Source: Pseudomonas sp. LS44 | GTDB lineage: Bacteria > Pseudomonadota > Gammaproteobacteria > Pseudomonadales > Pseudomonadaceae | Direction: 5' to 3' | Assembly (NCBI RefSeq): GCF_024730785.1 | Contig: NZ_CP102830.1 | Location: forward strand, 3,510,001-3,574,000 | Length of the DNA stretch: 64,000 nucleotides | In this document: piece after piece, positions 10,251 to 17,569 of the stretch | Numbering within the stretch: position 1 is the first letter of the stretch | Layout of the letters: every line of letters starts with the position of its first letter | Program-made: the position numbers and the translations under genes | The notes under the pieces: generated by a model | Databases searched by the model: none | Seen by the model: only the letters and a program-made list of their open reading frames with translations | Told to the model about the DNA's origin: nothing

Positions 10251-10355
10251 CTCCTCCAGGCCACATGCCCGCGTTTTGCCCCACGACCGCTACACTGATT
10301 TGCACAATGCCCGAGCAAATGACGGGCTAACGGTATGGCGGGGCAAGGAGGCGTC

Positions 10356-10628
10356 ATGAATGACGAACTGCAACACCTTAAGAATCTGGGCAAGACTTCA
10401 GCCCAATGGCTGCACGCTTCAGGCATCCACAGCGCAACGGATTTGCGCCGTTTGGGCGCGGTCGGTGCGTACCGAGCCGTTCAGGCACGAGGATTCCGAG
10501 CGTCGAAAGTATTGCTCTACGCCATTGAAGGCGCACTCCTCGATGTGCATTGGAATGAGTTGCCACCCGCCCATAAAGCAGCGTTGAATGGCCAATTGGA
10601 CGCCCCGTCCATAGACAATAAGAGCTAG
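10356..10628 (+). CDS. TfoX/Sxy C-terminal domain protein
   Basis: 90-residue stand-alone TfoX C-terminal domain (helix-hairpin-helix-like): LKNLGKTSAQWLHASGIHSATDLRRLGAVGAYRAV. The N-terminal TfoX domain of full-length competence regulators is absent, so a competence role should not be assumed. The start was chosen because a strong AAGGAGG lies 4 nt upstream; an earlier in-frame ATG has none. Family membership is clear, function unknown. Confidence 0.85.
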   Translation: MNDELQHLKNLGKTSAQWLHASGIHSATDLRRLGAVGAYRAVQARGFRASKVLLYAIEGALLDVHWNELPPAHKAALNGQLDAPSIDNKS

Positions 10629-10733
10629 CTCACAACCTCTATCGGCAACGATTTACGCCGAACATACGACGGCATATTGTTTCAGGGACGTTCGTGCATT
10701 CTCGTCAGCCCAGCCAGTCCAAGGAATTACCGT

Positions 10734-11534
10734 ATGTATCTACTCGGGGAGCAACCGGCCTACGCCGACCAGCTGATCAACCGCCTGCAAAGCATCCCCG
10801 CACGGTTGCTGGAAGGACTGACACCCGCCGGAGAGCCGCTGCGCATGGAGCGCACAGATGATCTGGCTCAGAAACTGCCGAGCAACCAGCTGTTCATCAT
10901 CGATAACGGCCTGCTCCACGCGCTGGTCGACGAGCGCCCCCTGTTCTACCTGCAAGAAGGCGATCTGGTCGGTCTGCGCCAAGGCATCGATCTACCCAGC
11001 TGCCGCTACAGCAGCGATGAACCGCTGAGCCTGATCCCCTACCAGCGCAACGAAGTGTTTCAGCACATCTATGCCAACGAACAGCGCCAAGAACTGCTGA
11101 TCCAATACCTGATTGGTCATACCGCGCTACTTTCCGATGCTCTCGCCCGCCTCAAGCAGCCAGAAATCCGCCCCGCCACCGGCTTTCAGCATTTCGCCGC
11201 CGGCGAAGAGCTGATTCATCAGGGTGACGAAGCCAACCACGTCTTCATCATCATCGAAGGCCATGCCGAGGCGTATGTCGATGGCCATAAAGTCGGCGAC
11301 GTGCAGAAGGATGAAATTTTCGGCGCCATGGCCGTATTCACCCGCGAAAAGCGCAGCGCCACGGTGTTAGCCACCGAGGCGTGCACCGTGATGGTCATCC
11401 CCAAGGAGCAGTTTCTCAGCTTGATGCAGAGCAATCCGCGAATCGCCCATAGCCTGATCGAGAGCATGGCCCGCCGTATCGACCTGCTGAACAAAGAAGT
11501 CACCCAGCTGCGGTTTCCGCGTCATCCCGAATAG
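10734..11534 (+). CDS. cbpA: Cyclic nucleotide-binding domain protein, CbpA-like
   Basis: 266 residues with no DNA-binding helix-turn-helix. The C-terminal half (about 145-258) is a cyclic-nucleotide-binding domain: FQHFAAGEELIHQGDEANHVFIIIEG, then a phosphate-binding cassette FGAMAVFTREKRSAT with Arg207. The N-terminal half looks like a second, degenerate module. P. aeruginosa CbpA occupies the same position, just upstream of prrF and phuW, and is a Vfr-controlled cAMP-binding protein; orthology is inferred from position and architecture. The cassette Glu that normally contacts the ribose is Ala198 here. AAGGA precedes the chosen ATG. Confidence 0.78.
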   Translation: MYLLGEQPAYADQLINRLQSIPARLLEGLTPAGEPLRMERTDDLAQKLPSNQLFIIDNGLLHALVDERPLFYLQEGDLVGLRQGIDLPSCRYSSDEPLSLIPYQRNEVFQHIYANEQRQELLIQYLIGHTALLSDALARLKQPEIRPATGFQHFAAGEELIHQGDEANHVFIIIEGHAEAYVDGHKVGDVQKDEIFGAMAVFTREKRSATVLATEACTVMVIPKEQFLSLMQSNPRIAHSLIESMARRIDLLNKEVTQLRFPRHPE

Positions 11535-11551
11535 CCTGCAAGCGATTCAGC

Positions 11552-11578
11552 AAAACCCGGCGCAAAGCCGGGTTTTTT
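11552..11578 (+). terminator. Intrinsic terminator of the cbpA-like gene
   Basis: AAAACCCGGC pairs with GCCGGGTTTT around a 5-nt loop, followed by further T residues. It lies 17 bp after the stop codon. Confidence 0.88.
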
Positions 11579-11619
11579 GTATCTGGGCGGCGACCAGCAA
11601 AAGAATTGGGAACGAAGTG

Positions 11620-11653
11620 TTGACTTAAGAATGAGAATTGTTATTATTCAATC
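11620..11653 (+). promoter_or_regulatory. prrF promoter with overlapping Fur box
   Basis: TTGACT (11620-11625) and TATTAT (11642-11647), 16 bp apart, place the start at about 11654. AATGAGAATTGTTATTATT (11630-11648) fits the AT-rich NATNAT pattern of Pseudomonas Fur boxes and covers the spacer and -10, so Fe2+-Fur binding would block transcription. Confidence 0.85.
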
Positions 11654-11765
11654 AACTGGTCGCGAGATCAGTCGATAAGCTGAAAGATCATCCAGTCGGA
11701 CTTTTCAGATTATCTCCTCATCAGGCTAATCACGGTTTTGACCCGGCTCTGCCGGGTCTTTTTTT
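11654..11765 (+). ncRNA. prrF: PrrF-type iron-responsive small RNA
   Basis: About 112 nt from the predicted start (AACTGGTCGCGAGATCAG) to the end of the terminator. The central block 11706-11734 (CAGATTATCTCCTCATCAGG, then CTAATCACG) is the highly conserved PrrF pairing region, which in P. aeruginosa base-pairs with iron-protein mRNAs such as sodB and sdh to spare iron. It ends with a GACCCGGC/GCCGGGTC hairpin and seven T. It lies between the cbpA-like gene and phuW, as in P. aeruginosa, but there two tandem copies exist and here only one. Confidence 0.92.
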
Positions 11766-11778
11766 GCCTGCAGAAAAC

Positions 11779-11803
11779 CAAAAAGCCGCCCTTACGGACG
11801 GCT
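11779..11803 (-). terminator. Intrinsic terminator of the phu operon
   Basis: Read on the minus strand: AGCCGTCC, GTAA loop, GGGCGGCT, then five T. It lies 17 bp past the phuW stop and faces the prrF terminator. Confidence 0.85.
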
Positions 11804-11820
11804 GTGTGGAATCGGATCTC

Positions 11821-12699
11821 CTATCGCCGCAGTTTGGCGCAGTGATCTTGCTCAGGTAGCGCCGCGGTGTACCAGACGAAATCCGCCTGCGCCGCAGCCA
11901 CCGGTTTACCCACTTCCGCGAGCACCAGCACCAAGTTGCCATCCGCCGCACCGAGATCGCTCAAATGCAATGGCACGCCAAGATCACGACGCACGTGAAA
12001 AGCCCCTGCGAACAACAGCGCTGGCGTGGGCGCCGCCAGCAGTCGCTCGGCCATACGCCGGTCACGCTGCTGCTGCACGGCGAGCATCGCTGGCATCTGT
12101 GCCTCCGGTAGCAAGCCGCAGTGCGATTCGCGAATCTGCACTAGCAGCGGCTCGCGCACGCTGGCAGTGGTGGACGCGGTACCCGTGAGCGCCGGCTGCG
12201 CGGCGTAAACGCGCATGATCTCGCTGCGGTCCAGATTCGCTGCCAGCAACGGATATGGCTGCGCCAGCGCATGGCTGACGATTGGTCCGTAGAGCGCCCA
12301 GTCCCAGTTCTTCTGCCAGGCCAGCGCGCTCGCCAGATCAGCCGGCTGGCCCGCCGCCCACTCGCTATGCACGCGGTCAACCTTGGCCTGTTGATCGGGA
12401 TTGAGCATTTCCAGCAGCAAACTGCCTTGCGGGCGTTTTGCTTCCAAAGCCTTGAGCAACCACAACTGCAAAGCATGGTGATCGGGATTGTCGTGCTGCT
12501 CGCCGACCAGCACGCGCGGCGCGGCAGCCAGACGGGCGATCAATTGCTCGGCGGTCAACCGGGATCCATCCCGTAAATCGTAAATCACCCCTAGCTCAGC
12601 ATGTTCGCGACCTTGCGGGCTTTGCCACGCTGGCAACGGCGCAGTCGATTGACACGCCGTCAGCAACACCACGAACAACAGCAACAGTCCAACGCGCAC
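11821..12699 (-). CDS. phuW: ChaN-family heme-regulated lipoprotein
   Basis: 292-residue lipoprotein: signal peptide with lipobox LTAC (Cys16), then a ChaN/PhuW domain with VLVGEQHDNPDHHALQL and the second conserved segment LLFAGAFHVRRDLGVPLHL. ChaN of Campylobacter binds heme as a dimer; PhuW is the last gene of the Pseudomonas heme-uptake cluster and its precise role is unsettled. The second of two closely spaced GTG codons was taken as start, because AGAGG then lies 8 nt upstream; the first GTG overlaps that site. The adjacent phuV stop is about 30 bp upstream. Confidence 0.88.
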   Translation of the reverse strand: MRVGLLLLFVVLLTACQSTAPLPAWQSPQGREHAELGVIYDLRDGSRLTAEQLIARLAAAPRVLVGEQHDNPDHHALQLWLLKALEAKRPQGSLLLEMLNPDQQAKVDRVHSEWAAGQPADLASALAWQKNWDWALYGPIVSHALAQPYPLLAANLDRSEIMRVYAAQPALTGTASTTASVREPLLVQIRESHCGLLPEAQMPAMLAVQQQRDRRMAERLLAAPTPALLFAGAFHVRRDLGVPLHLSDLGAADGNLVLVLAEVGKPVAAAQADFVWYTAALPEQDHCAKLRR

Positions 12700-12732
12700 A
12701 GACAGCACCTCTAGGAATAGAAAAAGAAAGAC

Positions 12733-13500
12733 TCAGCGCGCAACGATCAGCGGATGGCCGCGCTCGGGATGTTGTTGAACCAGGACTTCCAGGCCGAACA
12801 CCGCCTGCAACGGTTCGGCGCGCAGGACGTCCTGCGGGCTACCGAGCGCATGGGCTCGGCCCTGCTCAAGCAACAGGATGCGATCGCAATAGCGCGCCGC
12901 CAGATTAAGATCATGGAGGATCACCAACACCGCCACGCCGCGCCCGGCAAAGGCACGAGTGGCCTGCAAAGTGGTGTGCTGATGCAGTGGATCAAGCATC
13001 GACGTGGGCTCATCGAGCAAAAGACTCTGACCTTGCGTGCCTGGCCACAACTGCGCCAGCACCCGCGCCAGATGTACGCGCTGGCGCTCGCCACCGGACA
13101 ACTCCAGATAGCTGCGCCCCGCCAGATGCAACGCATCGGCGGCCTGCAGCGCCTCGACGATGATTTCCTTATCACGCTGCCGGCCGCTGGCGTGCGGCAG
13201 CCGGCCCATACCGACAACATCCTCGACGCGAAAGGCAAAGTTCAGCGTCGAGCTTTGCGGCAGTACGGCCAACTGTTGCGCCCGCTCCGGCCCTGACCAA
13301 TCGGCCAATGCCCGACCGTGCAAGCTGACTTGTCCACTGGACGGTTGCAGCTCACCGCACAAGGCGGCAAGCAAAGTGCTTTTACCTGCACCATTCGGAC
13401 CAAGCACGCCAAGCACTTCGCCGGGCTGCAGCTCGAGCTGGATATCGGCGAGCACCAGCGAGGTGCCGCGACGGACCGACAGATTCTCCGCACACAGCAT
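12733..13500 (-). CDS. phuV: Heme ABC transporter, ATP-binding subunit
   Basis: 255-residue ATPase that energises heme import across the inner membrane with PhuU and PhuT. It shows Walker [10 protein letters not shown] (about residues 34-42), ABC signature LSGGERQR, Walker [12 protein letters not shown] and the switch His in [11 protein letters not shown]. Its ATG shares a base with the phuU stop codon (TGATG), implying translational coupling; the longer frame upstream is just phuU read out of frame. Confidence 0.95.
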   Translation of the reverse strand: MLCAENLSVRRGTSLVLADIQLELQPGEVLGVLGPNGAGKSTLLAALCGELQPSSGQVSLHGRALADWSGPERAQQLAVLPQSSTLNFAFRVEDVVGMGRLPHASGRQRDKEIIVEALQAADALHLAGRSYLELSGGERQRVHLARVLAQLWPGTQGQSLLLDEPTSMLDPLHQHTTLQATRAFAGRGVAVLVILHDLNLAARYCDRILLLEQGRAHALGSPQDVLRAEPLQAVFGLEVLVQQHPERGHPLIVAR

Positions 13501-14537
13501 CAGGCTCGTCCTCGCAGCAACAGGAATAAGAAGAACGGCGCGCCGATCAATGCCGTGACGATACCGATCGGCAATTCCGCCGGCGCCAGCACCAGGCGTG
13601 CGGCCAAATCGGCGAACAGCAACAGACTGGCACCAGCGAGCGCCGAGGCCGGCAGCAGCACCCGGTGATCGGGCCCGACCAGCAGGCGCACCAGATGTGG
13701 TACCACCAGGCCGATGAAGCCGATCATCCCCGCCGCCGCCACCGCGGCACCGACGCCTAGCGCGGTACAAAACACCAACTCGCGCTTCAGGCGCTCGACG
13801 GCGAAGCCCAAATGCCGCGCTTCGGACTCACCGAGCAACAGCGCATTCAACGCCTTGGCGCGGCGCGGTAGCCACAGCGCCACGCCGGCGGTGACGATCA
13901 GTAGCGGCCAAAGCCGCGCATAACTGGCGCCATTGAGGCTGCCGAGGTTCCAGAACGTCAGCGTGCGCAGGGTCGCGTCATCAGCCAAGTAGGTGAACAG
14001 GCCAATTGCGGCACCGGCCAAGGCTGTGAGGGCAATACCGGCGAGCAACATGGTTGCCACGCTGGTCTGCCCATCATGGCGCCCCAGCCGATAGACCAGC
14101 GCGGTCACGCCAAGGCCGCCACCAAAGGCGCACAACGACAGCAAATACGGACTGATGACTTCGGGGATACCGCCAAACACAGCGCCGCCGACAATCGCCA
14201 CCGCCGCACCCAGCGCCGCGCCACTGGAGACGCCGACCAAGCCAGGGTCCGCCAGCGGGTTGCGAAACAAACCCTGCATGGCCACGCCGGAAAGCGCCAG
14301 CACCGCGCCGACCGCAAGGCCGAGCAACGTACGCGGCAGGCGAATCTGGCCGAGGATCAATTCGGCCTGCTCAAGGCCCGCGCCCGCCAACGGCACGCCG
14401 AGTAACCGCAGGGCAGCGCGCAGGGTGTCGAGCAGCGGCAGGCTTACCGGTCCTAACGCCAGCGACAACCAGAGCGCCAGCAGTAAGGCGAAGCCCAGAG
14501 CGAAAAACAGTGAGCGGGGAGTCAGGAGTGGCCTCAT
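13500..14537 (-). CDS. phuU: Heme ABC transporter, permease subunit
   Basis: 345-residue polytopic FecCD-family permease for heme, with multiple hydrophobic helices, the family motif [20 protein letters not shown] and the cytoplasmic coupling region GEAEARHLGF-like (here [10 protein letters not shown]) that contacts the ATPase. It overlaps phuT by 4 bp (ATGA) and phuV by 1 bp, the tight packing expected of a co-translated importer. Confidence 0.95.
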   Translation of the reverse strand: MRPLLTPRSLFFALGFALLLALWLSLALGPVSLPLLDTLRAALRLLGVPLAGAGLEQAELILGQIRLPRTLLGLAVGAVLALSGVAMQGLFRNPLADPGLVGVSSGAALGAAVAIVGGAVFGGIPEVISPYLLSLCAFGGGLGVTALVYRLGRHDGQTSVATMLLAGIALTALAGAAIGLFTYLADDATLRTLTFWNLGSLNGASYARLWPLLIVTAGVALWLPRRAKALNALLLGESEARHLGFAVERLKRELVFCTALGVGAAVAAAGMIGFIGLVVPHLVRLLVGPDHRVLLPASALAGASLLLFADLAARLVLAPAELPIGIVTALIGAPFFLFLLLRGRA

Positions 14538-15433
14538 GGCTGAGTCTTAGCGGTTCCGTTGAGTGCGTGCGCGGCAGGATAGAGGGCTGCCGACAACTGA
14601 GCCAATCCTTCCGGCAAACGTGGGCCAAGCCCACCCACCAGCAGCGTGGGATCCAGCGCGACCAAGCGGCTATCGCGCGCCGCTGGAGTCGCCGCCAACG
14701 CTGGATTTTGTTTGAGCAAAGCCTGCTTGGCGGATTCGCCGCTCAGACTGCGGTCGGCAAAAATCACCACCTGCGGATCGAGCGCCATCAGCGCCTCGGT
14801 GGAAATCGCCTTGTAGCCCGTATGCGCGACGATGTTACGTCCGCCGGCGCGCTCGATCAGCCAAGCCGCGGAAGTGTCCCGCCCGGCCGCCATCGGATTG
14901 CCGCCGGCGTGTCCGAGCAATAGCAAAACCCTTGGCGCGTCCTGGGTGCGCTGTGCCGCGGCGACCCAAACCGCCTGGTCTTGCAGTTTTTGCCGGTAGG
15001 CGGCCAACACTTGAGCCGCGCGGGCCTGATCGCCGAGCAATTCGCCAATTCGCGTGAGGCTCTGCGCCAGGCTATCCAGGTCGGCTTTGACTGGCAGTGT
15101 TTCGATCCGCACGCCAGCCGCTTTGAGTTGCTCGAGCACCGGCGGCGGGCCCATTTCCTCGCTGCCGATCAGCAGACCCGGACGCAGCGTGAGAATGCCC
15201 TCGGCTGACAGCTGGCGCTGATAACCGATACTCGGCAACGCCTTCAGCGTGGCCGGATGCTGACTGGTGGTGTCCACCCCGACCAGACGCGGCTCGCCGC
15301 CCAAGACCACCACCCACTCACTGAGCGAGCCACCGGCGCTGACCCAGCGCTGCGGTAACGGTTCGGCGGCACCGGCCAGCTGGCCGAACAGAAGAGCGGC
15401 AAACAGACCAGTCAAACAGAGGATAAGGCGCAT
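14534..15433 (-). CDS. phuT: Heme ABC transporter, periplasmic heme-binding protein
   Basis: 299-residue cluster III/TroA-like binding protein. A cleavable signal peptide (MRLILCLTGLFAALLFGQLAGAAE) leads to two lobes, with GVDTTSQHPATLKALPSIGYQRQ near the N-terminus. In P. aeruginosa PhuT one Tyr ligates the heme; Tyr in SIGYQR is the likely equivalent. The ATG chosen has GGAG 9 nt upstream; an earlier in-frame ATG would add five residues before the signal peptide. Confidence 0.93.
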   Translation of the reverse strand: MRLILCLTGLFAALLFGQLAGAAEPLPQRWVSAGGSLSEWVVVLGGEPRLVGVDTTSQHPATLKALPSIGYQRQLSAEGILTLRPGLLIGSEEMGPPPVLEQLKAAGVRIETLPVKADLDSLAQSLTRIGELLGDQARAAQVLAAYRQKLQDQAVWVAAAQRTQDAPRVLLLLGHAGGNPMAAGRDTSAAWLIERAGGRNIVAHTGYKAISTEALMALDPQVVIFADRSLSGESAKQALLKQNPALAATPAARDSRLVALDPTLLVGGLGPRLPEGLAQLSAALYPAAHALNGTAKTQP

Positions 15434-15502
15434 GCAAATCGACTCCATTGCAATACAGCGAACCCGCGTGGCCGGGGGCAGCCATGCGGGCGAAATAAGG
15501 AA

Positions 15503-15523
15503 GCGGCGCTCGATTGGCGCCGC
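15503..15523 (-). terminator. Hairpin between phuS and phuT
   Basis: GCGGCGC and GCGCCGC pair around a 7-nt loop in the 116-bp gap. There is no good T-run, so it is more likely a partial terminator or processing/stability element that could lower phuTUVW relative to tonB-phuS. Confidence 0.4.
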
Positions 15524-15549
15524 CTGATTTAAAAGCGCGAAGCCGCTGC

Positions 15550-16626
15550 TCAGCCGACCAGAACCGATACGCTCTCGGCCAACTCGCGCCAGTCTTGACG
15601 CTCAGGAATCCCTGGCTTACGTGCGCCAAACAGTTGCACGACCAGCTCGCCGTTGGCGTCAAAGGCTTCCCAGCTGGTGATCACGCCATCGCTGCTCGGC
15701 TTGCGCACGCGCCACAGCGAAGTTACGCCAGGGGTTTTCAGGTGCAGGTTGAACTGCGGATCGAGCACGTTGAACCAGGTGTCCAGCCAACGCATATTGC
15801 TCACCGGACCCGAGTGAATCTGGATGCAATGCTGGTTGCCGACGAAGACCATGATCGGTACTTCACGGCGTCCGGCCTCTTCCAGCAGATTGGGTAATTC
15901 ACGCACATCCAGCGGTTCGGCCCACTCGCTGCCCGCCAGGCGCAGAGCCTGGGTACGGGCCACGCCATGCTTTTTCAGCAGGGCGAAGAAATGGTGCGTG
16001 TCTTTCAGATTCGACCAGCCTTCACGCAGCGCCGCGACATCGATAACCGCATCAGCCTGCTCATCGGGACGCGCCGGCAACGGTTGCAGGGCCAGTTCAG
16101 CGCTCTGCTCGTCGGCACGGAAACGCTGGACCAACGGTTCCCAGCCGGCTAGTTCGCTATCTTCGGTGAGGAACACCTTGTGGACGGCAACGCCCTGCCG
16201 GTCGAACACCTGGACGCTGCGCTGCATACCCCGCGCAGTTTCTTCGGCCACGGCGAACACGCTGGCCCAACCACCGAGGAACAAGCGCAGGTCGATATCC
16301 GCGGAAACCACCAGTCCCATCTGCCCGTTGGCCATCACCGAGACCTCGCGGTAGTAGCCTTTGCGTTCGTGCACGCAATGCTCGTTGCGGGTCAGCGCCA
16401 TGACATAACCCAGCTCGCCCAGCGCCGGCAGCAGCCCGGCCCAGTCCGGATTCAAGCGCACCGCGTCGACGCCCAGGCGACTGGCGGTCAATTCGCCTTC
16501 ACTCACCGCCAGATGCTCGGCGGCATCGCGGGCGCGCAGCTTCGGCTGCTCGCTGCGCAGTACTTGCCAGGCTTGATACAGCGGGTTGGCTACGTTGGCC
16601 AGGGGGGATTGGGTTTGGCTAGTCAT
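15550..16626 (-). CDS. phuS: Cytoplasmic heme-trafficking protein (HemS/PhuS family)
   Basis: 358 residues with two homologous HemS-like halves. In P. aeruginosa PhuS accepts heme from the importer and hands it to heme oxygenase. Histidines His211, His212 and His220 in KDTHHFFALLKKHGVAR correspond to the heme-coordinating region of the family (His209/212 in P. aeruginosa PhuS). AAGGAG lies upstream of the ATG. It sits between tonB (15 bp gap) and phuT. Confidence 0.95.
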   Translation of the reverse strand: MTSQTQSPLANVANPLYQAWQVLRSEQPKLRARDAAEHLAVSEGELTASRLGVDAVRLNPDWAGLLPALGELGYVMALTRNEHCVHERKGYYREVSVMANGQMGLVVSADIDLRLFLGGWASVFAVAEETARGMQRSVQVFDRQGVAVHKVFLTEDSELAGWEPLVQRFRADEQSAELALQPLPARPDEQADAVIDVAALREGWSNLKDTHHFFALLKKHGVARTQALRLAGSEWAEPLDVRELPNLLEEAGRREVPIMVFVGNQHCIQIHSGPVSNMRWLDTWFNVLDPQFNLHLKTPGVTSLWRVRKPSSDGVITSWEAFDANGELVVQLFGARKPGIPERQDWRELAESVSVLVG

Positions 16627-16641
16627 GGTGACTCCTTATGG

Positions 16642-17358
16642 TTATCGGCTCGCCGTAAGGGCGAATTGAATCGGAATATGGACGCGGCTCGGCACCGGTT
16701 GACCGTTCTGGCTTTCCGCGCGAAACCGCCAACTGGCAACCGCCTCGAGGGCAGCGCGATCCAGGCTGTCGATGCCGGATGAACGCAACAGTTTCAGTTC
16801 ACGCTGATCACCCCGCGCATCCAGGCGCACTTCAATCAGCACCACTCCCTGTTGATTGCGCCGGCGCGCCAACGCGGGATAGCCCGGCTGCTTCGGCGGC
16901 TCGAGAAAGGAGGGGCGACTGCTGAACACCTCCTCGACGTGCACGGTCCTCGCCCTCGGAGCTGACGCCGCGGCGGCCAGCTGAGTGGTAGGCGCTGCGG
17001 CGACCGTGGTGGCTGCAGTCAACGCCGCCGGCTTGGGCTGCCGGCGCTCCGGCTGAGGGGCAGCCTTGGCGATGGCGACTTTACTCGGCGGTTTGGCGAC
17101 CACTGGTTTGGTTAGAACTGGCTTGACCGGCGGACGCTGTGCTGGCGTAGCGGCGACCGCTTGCGCAGGGGCTGTCGCAGCGGGCCGGGGAGCTGCCGCG
17201 ACTGGCAGCGCGTCCAGCGGCGCCAAGCTGATCTGAATGGCAACGGGTTGGCTGACGGCGGTGGATTGCCCATGCGCCTGCCACTGTCCCTGCAACAGCC
17301 AGCCAAGGCCGGCATGCAGGACCAGAGAGAGCGACGCATATAAAGGGATCCGTGACAT
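16642..17358 (-). CDS. TonB-family energy transducer in the phu cluster
   Basis: 238 residues with classic TonB architecture: one N-terminal membrane anchor (about 5-22), an Ala/Pro/Lys-rich periplasmic spacer (about 45-135) and a C-terminal TonB domain (about 155-235; YPALARRRNQQGVVLIEVRLD, ending ASWRFRAES). It would couple the proton motive force to an outer-membrane receptor, most likely PhuR, divergently encoded 211 bp away. No exbB/exbD is present in the window, so it must share them. Its start has only a weak ribosome-binding site. Confidence 0.9.
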   Translation of the reverse strand: MSRIPLYASLSLVLHAGLGWLLQGQWQAHGQSTAVSQPVAIQISLAPLDALPVAAAPRPAATAPAQAVAATPAQRPPVKPVLTKPVVAKPPSKVAIAKAAPQPERRQPKPAALTAATTVAAAPTTQLAAAASAPRARTVHVEEVFSSRPSFLEPPKQPGYPALARRRNQQGVVLIEVRLDARGDQRELKLLRSSGIDSLDRAALEAVASWRFRAESQNGQPVPSRVHIPIQFALTASR

Positions 17359-17376
17359 TAGAGCGCAACCATCAAA

Positions 17377-17406
17377 CGATAATCTATTTGATATTTATTT
17401 GCATTT
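17377..17406. promoter_or_regulatory. Candidate Fur box between tonB and phuR
   Basis: The AT-rich stretch beginning CGATAATCTATTTGATATTT and continuing ATTTGCATTT sits in a GC-rich genome between two divergent heme-uptake genes. It has GATAAT-type half sites on one side and AAATGCAAATAAATATC on the other strand. The match is imperfect, but placement strongly favours Fur control. Confidence 0.55.
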
Positions 17407-17569
17407 ACACGTCAAGCTCATTAAGGTTTTGCGCCGCCATCACCCTACAAGCGCTGCATGCTGCCGCTCTGCCCATCACCGTGGCGCGGGCCTTACCCAC
17501 AGCCCGGTCAGGCTCGCACTAGAACGAGCTTTTGCAGTATCGCGACGCGTTACCCATCAGGAGTTGCTC

